64,000 nt of DNA, taken from NCBI GenBank assembly GCA_025093555.1, contig JAIWNF010000047.1:309752-373751 (forward strand), written 5' to 3'. Position 1 is the stretch's first letter. Each line of letters opens with the position of its first letter. Below the pieces are notes generated by a model, which saw only the letters and a program-made list of their open reading frames with translations, ran no database searches and was not told where the DNA came from. This document shows positions 49,249 through 61,461 of the stretch, piece after piece. The position numbers and the translations under genes were made by a program. The stretch comes from Circinella umbellata (Eukaryota; Mucoromycota; Mucoromycetes; Mucorales; Lichtheimiaceae).

Positions 49249-50983
49249 ATGTCGTTCTGGTCACGAAAAAATCCTTTATTTAAAACCAATGATTCTATAA
49301 TAATTATAACCCTTGTTACTATTGAAGCTATTATAATATGTTTCTTGGAAGGTTTTGTTGTTATGAATCACTTGGATCTTATTGGTAATTGTACATTGAA
49401 TAGGAATGGTCAAGGTAAAATATATAATGAGTTTCTTTATTTTATTTTTTTTGACATTAGAAAATTAAACATACTTTTTACTGATAAAAAAATAAATATT
49501 TTTTTTTTCTTTTAAAATAGGTGTTGATGAATCTGATTTAATTTATCATTCACTCTTTATCGTTGCTCAAGTATTTCAAGTTTTACTTTGTGTTGATGCT
49601 CTTTATCAAAAAAATACTGGTAAAAGAAGATTATTATTATTATTATTATTACTATTTTCAATATATCAAGAAAGATTCGATTGCTTAATCTAAATAAAAT
49701 ATAGCTCAATTAATCACCTTGGTTGCTTTTGGATTTCTTGTTGTTGGTAAGTTTATAATATAAAGAGAAAAAAAAAACATCTATCAAACTTCCTGTTTAT
49801 TAACATATTTCCTTTTATAGTGTAAGCAAAGATCGATTACTAGATAAAGAAGTAACACTGATTTATTTGGTTTTCTGTACCACTAACAAATCTTCTTACT
49901 ATTATAGTTACGGTGGAATTCAGCTTGAACAACATATGATTCTGGAACAAGTTGGTTGGTAAGTTGAACAATCAATTTATTTATTAAGGGAAAGAAAAAG
50001 AGAATAGATTTACTAATATATAATATGAATGGATTGTAATTTTGATTTTAGTGGGGAGCTGGAACTTTGGACTCCTGTTGATCCACGTTGGACAGATGAT
50101 GCAGTTGGACAAGAACAAGCTATTAATTTTTATCGCAGTAAAATGTTACCACTTGAATATTCCATTATTGGATTAATTCCGAGTTTCTTTTTGGTTATTG
50201 GTTTTTTTGCATGGCGATTACGTAGAGAATTTGCATGGGATAATTATAGAAACTTTTCTGCAGATATGAGGTAAACTATTATTTATTTATAAATGAAAAT
50301 AACTTGCATAAACTAATAATAATCTATTTTATAGAATTCGTAATGCATTGATTCTTATTAGCGTCTTATTAACACTATTGAAACTTGATTTTTATTTTGT
50401 TTTCTCCTTTGCCGCTCAATTAATTCCATCTCAAAAGTTAGATTATGATGAAACAATTGCAGAAACTGTACTTGTCTTTGTATTAGGTGCTATTGGATTA
50501 AGTGTAGCCATGTTAGCAGTTTATCAAGAAAGTCTTTGGATGATGGGTTCTTTTGTCTTGGGATGTGTTTTTGCCTTTGCTTATTTGTTATTTACTCTTG
50601 TTCGAATTACCATTCCTCGAGGCGCAACGGATCCATATCAATTTACGCGTCGATTCTTAATATTTACTGTCGTGGTCACAATGGCTTTAGTACTAATAAC
50701 CATGGGTGTAGCTATTAAAGTTCTTTTAAATTTCAAGCAAGGTATCTTTGTCTTTTCACATAAATCAGAACAAAAGAACAGACAAAAGAGTCAACGACAT
50801 GGTGATATGCCTATTGATCAAACATCTTCTATTGATGATATGGAATTGGGTGACCAAGGTCATTCTTCTGAACATGACTATATGAAGCAAGATAAAACCT
50901 TATTAGAACAAGATGATAATGGAAATAATCATTCATCTTCTAAAAGAAATCACTCTAATAATGATATGTGGACAATTGAGTAA
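49249..50983 (+). CDS. UPF0658-type Golgi membrane protein, multi-pass
   Basis: Exons 49249-49414, 49521-49619, 49705-49746, a one-base exon at 49821, 49908-49958, 50052-50270 and 50335-50983 give 408 aa. Hydrophobic segments are [37 protein letters not shown], the [12 protein letters not shown] stretch running to [87 protein letters not shown] and [20 protein letters not shown]. The YGGIQ and [11 protein letters not shown] words match the fungal UPF0658 family, named from a fission-yeast Golgi protein of unknown function. The tail is long and hydrophilic (cytosolic by inference). Without the one-base exon the frame is lost at YGGIQ; see findings. Confidence 0.8.
49821..49821 (+). other. Candidate one-nucleotide exon (T)
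   Basis: Position 49821 is preceded by the acceptor CCTTTTATAG and followed at once by the donor GTAAGC. Upstream exon 49705-49746 ends in phase 1 and downstream exon 49908 needs phase 2; a single inserted T restores GTT TAC GGT. Branch-like TTAAC and ACTAAC sit before the two acceptors. Confidence 0.5.
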
Positions 50984-52221
50984 TTTATTATTAATATTCT
51001 ATGGATACCCCTAACCCCCAAAACACTTATTATTCTTTATATTATTATTTTTTATTATTTTTATATATATATTTGTATATTACGTTCAAAAAAGAAACTT
51101 TTATTTTATATTCAATATAATTAGCTTCTTATTGCTTTTAAAAAAAAAGGAAATTCTCTAATAACTCGACTTGATCAGTCTAGCATAAACAAAATTGTTT
51201 ATAATTTCTGAAGTCGGAGAAAAGTTGAGTGCGCACGGTCCATAGGCGCACATCCTCAATAAAAAAATTTCAGACATTGGGTCTGCGAGTCTGTAGATGT
51301 AAGCAATTATTTTTTTTTTCACTTCAGAGCTCTTAGTCACCTACCACATCTGGAATAAAAATAAGGGAGTCCAGTTATTCACTACAATAAACATATGGAC
51401 AGGTTTTTTTTTTTATTGAATAGAACGATGTCTGACGTGTATTTTCACTTTAGCCAAAGTTAATTACCTGGATGATAAATAAAGTCGTCCTATTCAAGCT
51501 ACAGTAACCCTTATCACTAATATAGAGACAAACAGAAAAGAATATCTTTGGGGAGAAAGGGCGTTAGAAATTCTGCATAACTTAACAATAAATAAGTAAT
51601 TTGATATTTACCTTTACATCATAACACATGATATAAATCACCTGTTTTATTACCAAAGTTCTATCTTATTTTGTTTATGTTCCCATTGAGTTTAATTTAT
51701 GTTTCTCGGTTACTTTACAGTTTTTATCAATCTCCTATTATTTTCTCCCTGATTAAATATCTTTAGTATGTTTACATAAACTTCTTTAACTCCCTTGTCC
51801 ACCCCCCGGGATAATTATTTGAAATAAATAAAAAAGATTGGTTTATAAAAAAAATCATATTTATGCAGCCAAAGTTTCACAAAAAAGAAAAAGTTTTGCC
51901 TGTGGGGTCTTTTTATCATTGAAAAAGGAGAGTAAAAGAAATAAAGAAAAAGGCTTTTTTATTTATTATTTATTTATTTTTTATAGACCAAAATAGAATC
52001 GGAAGAGCAAGTCAGCTGTAATAATATATTCGGGGGGGGGATGATGATGAAAAGGTCCCTTTATATAAATGGATACGCGTTAGTTCTTTTGTAATACAAA
52101 AGTTGGGAAGAGCTGGGTTTTCTTTTTTTTAAGTTTTCGATAACGCATTTTTATATATAATTTGCGTGTTCTTTTTTTTTTTTTCTTTTTACTTTTTTCT
52201 TTTTTACATGTATATTTTCTT
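50984..52221. other. Intergenic region upstream of the PX gene
   Basis: About 1.2 kb with no recognised gene. It holds an ACGCGT word near 52.08 kb, a G8 run near 52.03 kb, and T-rich tracts just before the PX start. Confidence 0.5.
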
Positions 52222-53516
52222 ATGGATTATCAAAAACATTTAACTGAATTATTGGAATTATGCCAAGAAGCCTGGGTTAATTTACGTCAACAACAACAAA
52301 CTCTTTCTAGTACAACCTTACAGAAAGCTACTCAAGATCTACATCTAGGTATAAAACAACTTGTTCAACTTCAAGATGCTTTAGACGAAAATGATTCTAA
52401 ATGTGAAGATCCAGAATGGAGGATGCAAGCTGATACTGTGATTAATAATGTGCGTGAACGACTTCAGTATGCAATGAGTGGTAAGTATACTTTTTTAAAA
52501 TTTTCTATTAATAGGGAATCGAAAAATAGCTGATTATTTTTTTTTTATTTAAAAGATCGTTCGAGTAATAATAATAATCATACTTTTGAATTAACGACAC
52601 CAACAGCCAATCTTAAACCATCTGTGTCAACACCAATTATGGTAACTAGTTCTTCAACATCCACGTTTTCAACTACAGTATCACTTTTATCATCAAATGA
52701 AAGACACAGTAATAGCAGCAGTAGTAGTAGCAGTAGCAGTAGCGCATCATCCACTTCATCAATTATTAATACAAGTATACCCGAAGAAGAAGAAGAAGAA
52801 AATGATGATAGTAATTTACAACGTACATTTGGTCGAAGATCTATTATTGTTCAAGATTGGGATACTAAAAAACAACTTCCTTCATCATCAAGTACTAGAA
52901 GAATTCCAAAATTATTTAAAGGATTGAAATCAACTCGATCAACACCATTACCTGGAACAACACAAATAAGTTTATATAATTGTGATGATAATAGTGAACG
53001 ACGAGAGTTATTTGCTTCAGATGCAATTGTAAATCATCCGTTACGAATAGGTGTTGGGTAAGTTTTTATTATTTAAAAGGGACTATAATCTAATATAATC
53101 TAATATAAATTAATAATTGATATATTAATATGTATTCTTAGTTATGGAAGTTATATATGTTATAACTGTACAGTACTAAGTGACAAGGTAAATAATAATA
53201 TTATATTAATTTGTATTACTTGATATATAAATTAGAAACTCATTTTTTATTTTTATTTTTTTTCTCTATTCAGGGACCACCTATTTCTGTTCGTAAAAGA
53301 TATTCTGACTTTGTTGATTTACGAGATGAATTGGTGAAAAGATACCCAAGACTTAAAACCAGTATACCCAAATTACCTCCAAAAAAAGTAGTGGGTAAAT
53401 TTACACCAACATTTGTTGAACAACGACGTCGCGATTTGGAATACTTTTTCAAATATGTAGTTTTACATCCAACATTAGGAAATAGTGCAACTATTACTCA
53501 TTGGATAGCACCTTGA
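52222..53516 (+). CDS. PX-domain protein, possibly Ypt35-like phosphoinositide adaptor
   Basis: Four exons (52222-52480, 52556-53057, 53142-53187, 53274-53516) join in phase to 349 aa. The first 90 residues form amphipathic helices (MDYQKHLTELLELCQEAW). A Ser/Asn/Glu low-complexity middle follows. The C-terminal 120 residues are a PX domain: YICYNCTVLSDKG, the phosphoinositide-binding RKRYSDF, the proline-rich PKLPPKK and the RRRDLEYFFKYV helix. Such domains bind PI3P on endosomes and vacuoles. A helical head with a C-terminal PX and little else recalls yeast Ypt35, an adaptor that recruits lipid-transfer proteins. That link is tentative. An out-of-frame ATG at 52208 lies 14 bp upstream and would start a short overlapping uORF. 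Confidence 0.85.
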
Positions 53517-53550
53517 TTATATAAACTTTTGCATTTTGTTTTATTATTTA

Positions 53551-53620
53551 CTAATTACTATTACCATTACTATTACCATTACCATTACCATTACCATTAT
53601 TACTATTATTATTATTATCT
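53551..53620. repeat. (ATTACC)n-like hexanucleotide repeat in a convergent 3' region
   Basis: Tandem TTACCATTACTA/TTACCA units lie between the stop codons of the PX gene and the rhomboid gene. No gene fits in the 281-bp gap, which must hold both 3' ends. Confidence 0.85.
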
Positions 53621-53797
53621 GTATCTTTCTTTTTATCTGTTCTATATTTAACTTTATATATACGTATATATACATCACAAAAAAACATTATACACTTTTC
53701 TTATTGTTATTGATAGTAATTATTTAAATACATATAAATTTATTCATAAATAAGATTGAATTGTAGTAAAACATACTTTGTACACTTTTTTTTTAAT

Positions 53798-54116
53798 TTA
53801 CATATCACACCAATTGTTAACAGGAAGACAAGAAAGATATTTGCATCCAGGACAAATCTATAATAATAATAATAATAGTATGATTAGATAGATTAAAATA
53901 TGGACTACTCCCACACACACGCTTTTATTTTTTTTACCTGGGATGGATCGGGTGACTTATAAAATGCATCAATTGTAACGGCAAATAAGATGATTAAGAT
54001 AACAGATGCTACAGCCCGAATACCCCATGTAATCATTTTCCCTTTCTTTGTCATATTTGAACGCATAGGAGCTACGAATGCTCCCATTACAATACCTATA
54101 ACAAATCCACCTATAG

Positions 54117-54162
<46 letters not shown>

Positions 54163-54438
54163 TATTTACAACAAAACAAACGTATAAGTCTTCTTTTTTT
54201 TTCCTCTTATTTACCTAAATGACAAAAATTATCAAGACCAGGAAGTAATCCCAATATCAAAGAAATAATAGTAACAATTAATAGTTTAACTAATTCTCTG
54301 ACAGGATTTGAAATATCTTTCCAATTGACAATCACATCAATAAACATATATCCAATTAAACCAAATAATGCACCAGAACAGCCCATACTTGCTATTAAAA
54401 GACGAATCGTTAATAATCCATATTATAACTAAATAAAG

Positions 54439-54470
<32 letters not shown>

Positions 54471-55740
54471 CCTGTATTGGTTTGCGACATGATAGAGCTT
54501 AATACAAAGCCCCAAATACCAGAAGACATATAAAGAAGAATATAACGTGGAGCACCAAGTATACATTCAAGATCTGCGCCTAGTCTTAAATGACATAACA
54601 TATTCATGATAAAATGTACAATACCAGCATGTAAAAAGATAGGTACAATAAATCGAAATGATTGATTAGGTTCGACACCACCAAATCCACCAAATCCACA
54701 CATTTCTTCTACTGTACATTGTTCTGCTTCATGAAAACAATTACTGAATGGTGTGGTAGGTGAATATTCGGGTATTGTTCTCATACAAGGTGTAAATCGT
54801 GCACCCATATTAATCAATACCTAAACAATAATGTAATATTTGATAATTAATATATCTAACTTTTTCTAAAGAAAACGAAGAATGATAAACTTACTGGAAA
54901 ACTTGGACCAATCATTGGATTAAATGTTGGACTTGTTGATATAACACTTCCAGTCATTTGTGAATTTTTTATTAATTCAACAATCAACACAATCAACATG
55001 GCTAAGCCTGATAACCAACTAAACCATGGACGACGTACTGGACCCAATAACAATCGCATACCCAGATTTCGTTTATCAGCAGAATCCATAGGTTGTTGTA
55101 AATAAGGTGGATAAGATGTACCACCCATTTGAGATGATGGGTGTTGTTGTTGGTATGGCTGATAAGGTCCATTATTATACTGTTGTTGTTGTTGTTGTTG
55201 TTGTTGTGGATCCTCTTCTGCGGATTCAAGTCGCATAAATCCATCCGAACGTAAAGAAGATTTGGCTGCATTACCATAATAAGTAGGTTCATTCGTATTT
55301 GTATTGGTATTTCTATAAAGATCTTTACCCATATCTTCTACTGCTGTCTTTTCACCTCCTCCATCGTTATGATTATTAAAATGACTATTATTATTGGTAT
55401 TATTGGTATTGGTTTGGAAAGTATCAGCACCAAAGTTACGAGGATTTGCTGAAGTATATTCATTTGTTGTTGTTGATACATGCATAGGCATAGGTGGAGG
55501 TACAACAGAAGACGAAGGAGAAGGATAACCAATAGAAGATTCAGCATAAACAGGGGATGGAATGATGGAAGGTGATTTGGCAGCAAATGCTACATGGGGT
55601 GATCCGTTAGTTTCATGTAAAGGAATATCTGTTGTTGTACCGGGATCATTCCAGTTATTATTTTTATGTGATATAGGTGGTGGTGAATGAAGATATTCTG
55701 CTGCGAATGCAGGATTCGCGTTTTGTTCTTCACGGTTCAT
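53798..55740 (-). CDS. Rhomboid intramembrane serine protease (secretase type)
   Basis: Five minus-strand exons (55740-54895, 54820-54472, 54391-54215, 54110-53938, 53857-53798) join in phase to 534 aa. The first 235 residues are cytosolic and low-complexity (Asn, Pro, Ser, and a run of nine Gln). A first membrane helix (WLSGLAMLIVLIVELI) and a Cys-containing lumenal loop precede the rhomboid core. Catalytic features are intact: FLHAGIVHFIMNM, the GxSG site GCSG with nucleophile Ser about 404, and the His of NFCHLGGFVIG at about 456. So it is predicted active, not an iRhom. A short Cys-rich tail (CPGCKYLSCLPVNNWC) ends the protein. Two introns hold long (TA)n tracts. It is convergent with the PX gene. 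Confidence 0.92.
54118..54158. repeat. (TA)n microsatellite in a rhomboid intron
   Basis: About 20 TA units inside the intron 54111-54214. A shorter (TA)n run lies at about 54439-54466 in the preceding intron. Confidence 0.9.
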
Positions 55741-56500
55741 TTAAATAATCTTGTTTAAATAGACAAAAGATAAAAAAAAAGGAACCTGCCTACTTTTAAG
55801 GGAAAAAAAAAAAAAAAAAAAAAAAGAGGAAAAAAAGTCTTGGCCGCTGATCCAATTTTGGGGGGAGATTAGGCTTAAAAAAATCTATAATTAGGCTCTC
55901 TTTATATATGTAATTATTTTATTATTAATTTTTGTAGCTTTCTTTCTTGTAATTATATTTTTTTTTGATCCCCAAAGAAAGAATTTATATCTTGACGACA
56001 AAAAAAAAAAAAGAGTAATTAAATGATAAACTTGCTGTATAGCCAAAAGGGTTTTTGAATAATCTCGGGTTTCTTTGTTACACATAAAATAGAAAAAGAA
56101 AGTTTTATCGGTGGTTTAATTAGTTAAAGAAGAATCAAGTGATGAAGTATTTTATTCTATTAAATAGTTATTCAAGTAGAATGTCATCAAATGATCTATA
56201 ATAAGAACCACATGATAAATACATAACCATCATATATATTCAAACATATATAAATTACTCTTCCTCAACCGATTATCTAGGTTTGATTTGGTTAGTTATT
56301 ATTCATTGAAAATAATGTGCATAGTTCTTTTTTTTGTGTAACTCATGTATATACTTTCTCATTATAACTTATTAACAAACTGTCGGCATACAGCGGTCTT
56401 TCTTTTTACATATAATTTCCTGCAGTTCTTTCTCTCCTCTTTCTCTTTCTCTCTCTTTCTTCTTTTTCTTAGTTCTTTATCTATTATTAATAAAATAACA
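55741..56500. promoter_or_regulatory. Divergent promoter region, rhomboid / HTH-Myb gene
   Basis: About 760 bp between two divergent start codons. It contains an A21 tract near 55.81 kb and a CT-rich leader (56.43-56.47 kb) just before the right-hand ATG. No further gene is seen. Confidence 0.5.
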
Positions 56501-57156
56501 ATGGCTCCTGGACATAAAACTACCAATGAAGATAAACGATGGCTCATTGTAGGTGCTTATCATACAGGAGTACCTGAAAAAGTCGTTGCACGAATATCGG
56601 GACTTTCCACAACAGCTGTAAGACAAATATATTTGAACCACCAACTAACAGGAACTCCTTCATTACCGAAACAAATACCACGAAGAGGTTAATTTCTTTA
56701 ATGTTATTTTTAAAAAGGAGTGAAGAGTGGTTTGAAAGAAAAATAAAAGATGTATTTACTCATATACTCTTAATTATCATTTGTAATTTATAGTAAGAGA
56801 GAAACCCATTGTAGAATATGATGAAGATGGAAATTTGATTGACGATAACGATGACAACGACGAAGAACAAGAAGAAGAACAAGAGGTATTTAATTTAGTT
56901 TAAAATAGAAAAACTTCTGTTTTTTTTCTAACTTTTTATATTATCTATAACAATAAAAAGTCAAAGTCAAAACGAAGAAGAGTTAATCCCAAACAAAGTG
57001 TAAAAATTACTCATCAACCTTCAACAAAAGACGTGATTGACTATGTTGTTCAACAACTTCATCAAACGAATGGTGTTATTGACCAATGGGTAAGAGAGAG
57101 AAAAAGAAACATAAGCTGAAAGGTGAGATTAACTTTTTATTTTATTTAAACTATTT

Positions 57157-57192
<36 letters not shown>

Positions 57193-57719
57193 ATATTACC
57201 TCGTCATCGCCTTCACCTTCAATTGAATCTATTCCTTCTTTAGCTTCTTCACCAGTGTCTGCCTCAACAACTAATTATTGGCGACCACTTACACCTCCAA
57301 GAGAAGGATCTAATCATCATCATCGAAAATCACCTTCAATTCCTCCTGTTAACCAATTTCCTCCATCACCCCCTCATCAACCTCAACAACCTCAAAAACA
57401 TCAAGTTCCTTATTTACCTCCTCTCGGTAAATTTGATCAAACGATTCGAGGTTGTGAAATATGGACTCGTGAAGATGATCGAATATTAATTGAGCATATG
57501 TTAAATCCTACTCATCCTGGTGAACGATGGCGTGAACTTGAAGCCAAATTGGAAGGTCGACATACTGCTAAATTATGTAGTCATCGATGGGAATATTTAC
57601 AATCTTTCTTTTTAAAAGCATTGGAAAATGTTTCTTCACCGTCGATATCACCTACTTCTTCCACTTCTTCTTCTTCGATTACTTCCAATTCTTCTTCTTC
57701 CACTTCTTCCTCTGCTTGA
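56501..57719 (+). CDS. Protein with N-terminal HTH-like and C-terminal Myb/SANT-like segments (311 aa)
   Basis: Four exons (56501-56687, 56794-56885, 56961-57089, 57192-57719) join in phase. Residues 8-60 (DKRWLIVGAYHTGVPEKVVA, then RISGLSTTAVRQIY) look like the first helix-turn-helix of a Tc1/mariner-type transposase or a homeodomain-like fold. A strongly acidic linker (DDNDDNDEEQEEEQE), a basic patch (KSKRRR) and a Pro/Gln-rich middle follow. Near residues 205-255 the stretch EIWTREDDRILIEHML, GERWRELEAKLEGRHTAK and HRWEYL is a Myb/SANT-like domain with spaced tryptophans. Two potential DNA-binding parts suggest a transcription regulator. The origin of the first domain is an inference. The fourth exon starts after a (TA)n-rich intron. 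Confidence 0.75.
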
Positions 57720-58042
57720 TTTCCGCTTTTCCTCCCCCCTCCCCCACCAATCAACCTCATTTTTCCTCAATAATTTTTTTTTCATCAATTTGCTTCTATT
57801 TTTTTCTTTTCGTTTCCTTTTTTTTTAGCTTTATTTTTTATATTCAAATTAGTTTGTTTGTAAAAAAAAAAAAGAAGAATGCCATATTTCTATATATTTA
57901 GTTATATATGATACCAAAACTTTAATTCAATTTTTATATCATTAACAATGAATTTCATTAATAATTTACAATCTTTATTTTTTTCATTTTTTCTTGAATA
58001 CTTGTGAGAGAGAATTTAAAATGAGAAAAGAGAATGGGAATA
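57720..58042. other. Convergent intergenic region
   Basis: About 320 bp between the stop codons of the HTH-Myb gene and the CAF-1 gene; T- and A-rich, no gene. It should contain both 3' UTRs. Confidence 0.6.
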
Positions 58043-61000
58043 TTATAATGATTGCTGTTGTTTATTGTTTGAATTATCCTTAACATGGTATGTTGCTTTC
58101 TATATAAAGAAACGAAATATCAATATTACAATGATCTTCTATAAAAAATATGATACCAAAGAATCTTACCGTATCCGATCCACGTTTCTCTTTGACAGCT
58201 AAATCCTTAATTTTCATTTCAAGCTGTCGCTTGGATACACCTTGAAGTAGCCTGTAATTTATTATTATTATTATTACTAACTCTTTCATTTTTGATGAAT
58301 TAAAAACAAGTATTTACCAATTGGATTTTGCTTCTGAAACAAGTTTTGGTATGCCATCAGCTTTCGTTACTTCAATAATCTATAAAAGTATAAGTTAATT
58401 AAATTGATATAACAAAAAACAAGATATATCTCAATGAAAAGATTCTTATTACATTGAGCAGTTCATTTTCATGTTGTTCTGTAAAGGATGATTTTTTATT
58501 AGGATCATCTGTTGTAGTAGGTAATTGTTTTGTGTTCATTGTTGTATCATCCGTTTCAATATAAAAAGGATCATATCCTTTCTTATTTGAATAATCTATA
58601 TAATCATGATTTAGTTTTGAAGTAAAAAATTATAAAGATAAGAATAAGTGAATTTACCAAATAACATTCGAGTTGAATAACGTTTTAACGGATCATCTTC
58701 TGTCAAACTCCCATCATCAAATAGGGGACCGATAACAACAGGACGAATGGCGGTATGCTATATAATTAACTAATTAATACAAAAAACTCAATCAAAACTT
58801 CTACCCATCAACAAATAAAACTTACTTTTCTAGTAGGGCGCATAGCTGGTCTAACTTGATTTTCACGTTCATCATCACTTTCAACACCTTCGTCTTCTGA
58901 TAAATATCCTTCAGGAACAAGCCAGCCTGCCTAATATTATTTTCTATAAGTTTTAATTCAATAATTGAAAGAAAGAAAAAGAAAAAAAAAGAAATAATAT
59001 CTCACATCTTCCGGATCAGCGATATCAGATACTGGATCTTCTTCTTCTTCATCACCGCTTTGAATTTCTTCTCCTTCACCTTCTGGTTCCCATTCTCCTT
59101 CACTGTCATGATCATAATCAACAAGAATTTCATCTTTTGCAAGTGGTGTTTGACCACTAATTTTATTACTTGCTTTGGTCCAAGTACCTGTTTTTTTGAG
59201 AATAAATTAATTATGCATGTAAAATATGCCGCTGAATGTATGATGATTGATACTGTTGTTGTTTTTACCATAGTAAGCAGGTCGAACATCTTCAGTAAAT
59301 TGTAAAAGCTTCATTAATATTTGTAATTGATTAAAATTTTCCATATCAGGATCAAGTAAGACAGTTCTTAAGTCCATATTGTGACGACAACCACGTTTAT
59401 GGGTCAATTCAGGCTTGGATTTTTTTAATGATTCAAGATATTGACACCGTAAGTCATTAGATACTAAAACCAAAATATAGAATTAATAGATATTCATATT
59501 AAATAAATATTATTAATAATACCTTCACATGCTCGATATTTGTCAGTTGTAAGATTTTTGAGATGATGATCAAGTTCTTGATTTGATTTCTTATTGGCAG
59601 TAGTCCATGAATACATGGAAACATGTTCTTTAACAAAGAAGGATGGAAAGATACTTTTTTTACCTTCCATTCGATTTGATTCTATTAATATGCAATCAGA
59701 ATAAACAAATCTTATTATTATTTGTATCATTTTAATGTTTCCTCTTTTTCTTTTCTTTTTTTTTACCATTTTGGCCAATATATGTAGATTTTTCTTCGGG
59801 TGCTTTTGTAAATAAAGATGTAAGACGTAATTGTGACTATAATAAAAGAAGAAATCAATATAAAGATATCAGATATGTATCTTAAAAAGGAATCCAATAA
59901 CAAACCTGTTCTTTTTTTCTTTTTTCTTCATCTCGTTTCCTCCGTTCTTCTTCACGAATCTTTTTTTCTTCTTCACGTTTTCTTTTTTCCTCTTCACGTA
60001 TCCTTCGTTCTTCTTCCTTTTTCTTTCGTTTTTCTTCTTTTTCATGAGCCATTTCAATAGTAATAGCTTTATTTTCATCATGTTGAGTTTTTCGATTGGA
60101 TTTAGATTGTAATAAACTAAGTTGCTGTTCGACTGGAAGAGATTCAAACCACGTTGTAATATGTGTAGATACCTAATGATTGATTAGATATTCTATTATT
60201 AGAGAGAGAGAGAGCAAGTGATGTACGGGTATAATACATAGATACATAAATCTTATCGGGAAGAGGAAAACAAAAGACAATTTACGTTTGTTCGATTCAT
60301 CCGTCGTTCATTGATAACATTTTGAATTTGATAAGGAAGAAGACCAATTTCTTTTACTTCCCAACGTGAAAAAGAGAGATGCTAGACATTATTTAATTTT
60401 AGTTAATATCTTCATTTTTGTTTCTAATTATGATGATAGTATTGGTGTTAATGACCGACCTGAGGTATATTTACAATCCCACATTCAAGTCGTTTCAGTA
60501 CACTCGGATTAACACCATATTTTGTACGTGTACCCATGTTTTTCACGGCATTTTCAGTTACTTCCAAAAACTTATCACTATCTATAATCATCAACATCAT
60601 TATCAGTAAATCAAATCGACCATTCCTCAATAACTTATCTTTCTATCTTATATTACATTACATTGTTCATTTCGTAAAAAAGGAGAGAGTATTTCATTAA
60701 TACGAGTAGAAAGTTGTCCACTGGATTCATCACTATATTAATTTAATTCCTTGTGTTAGTTTTCTGTCAAGTAATAAGTAGGTTACTTTGTTAATGTAGA
60801 AGTTATTCTTATCGTGTCTATTCCTTGTTCTTCAAACAACAACTTACCTATCTTGACAAAGAGCAATCAATACATCGAGAAAGTCAACAGGAAAGTCAGT
60901 AATAGATTGTACCGCAACGTTTTGTTCCATCCATGCTCGATGATTACGAAATTGTTTAATTCCTACATAAAGTTAGTTATTGTTCTTTCTATTTCGGTTC

Positions 61001-61382
61001 TCTTATTCGCCTTGTCACATTGAATACCAAAATAGGAATCAAAAATCACGTACTTTCCGCTATATCATTATGATGTTCTGCTCGTAATTTAGGTTCATAA
61101 AAATATATTTTGCCGTCTTTGAAGAAATCAGGCATCTGTATAACAAAAATAATAGAATTAATATAGCTTTTATTTTCTACTTTATAAGAGGTTCGAATGA
61201 TTAAATATACTTTACAGGTTGGAGAGGAGGAGGATCATCGACGCGCACTATTTAAAAATTATATTAATAATTCTCATTCATTATCTATTCAGTCATGAGG
61301 AGAGAGAAAAAAAATATAAAGAATTACTAGCTTGTAGCTGCTGTGCTGTCGTTTTTAATAGTTGGTGATCTGGTGAAGTCAT
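58043..61382 (-). CDS. Chromatin assembly factor 1 large subunit (p150/Rlf2/CHAF1A)
   Basis: CAF-1 deposits H3-H4 behind the replication fork through PCNA. Eighteen small minus-strand exons can be joined in phase to about 664 aa. The order of domains is clear: an N-terminal helical part; the KER region, an unbroken Lys/Glu/Arg block at about 232-280 (EEERRIREEEKRKREEEK); directly after it a PIP-like box QLRLTSLF; then the conserved core DVRPAYYG-TWTK, DYDHDSEGEWEPEGEG with an acidic ED region; VPEGYLSEDEGVESDDE; and a C-terminal winged-helix-like end (LLQGVSKRQLEMKIKDLAVK, then KRGSDTKATYHVK). The AYYGTW and GYLSEDEGV words are hallmarks of the family. The start ATG encodes MTSPDHQLLKTTAQQL. 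A GACGCGAC motif lies 80 bp upstream, as in SMC1. Confidence 0.9.
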
Positions 61383-61461
61383 TTATGTATGTGTTACTGA
61401 AAAGTAAAAAAAAAAAAAGGTTGAGTCGCCAATTTTTTTAAAATTACACGAACAAAAGAAA

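Noticed and set aside
57587..57901. Phe-rich frames at the end of the HTH-Myb gene
   Set aside because: Shifted-frame reading of Ser-coding TCT/TTC runs and T-rich 3' UTR.
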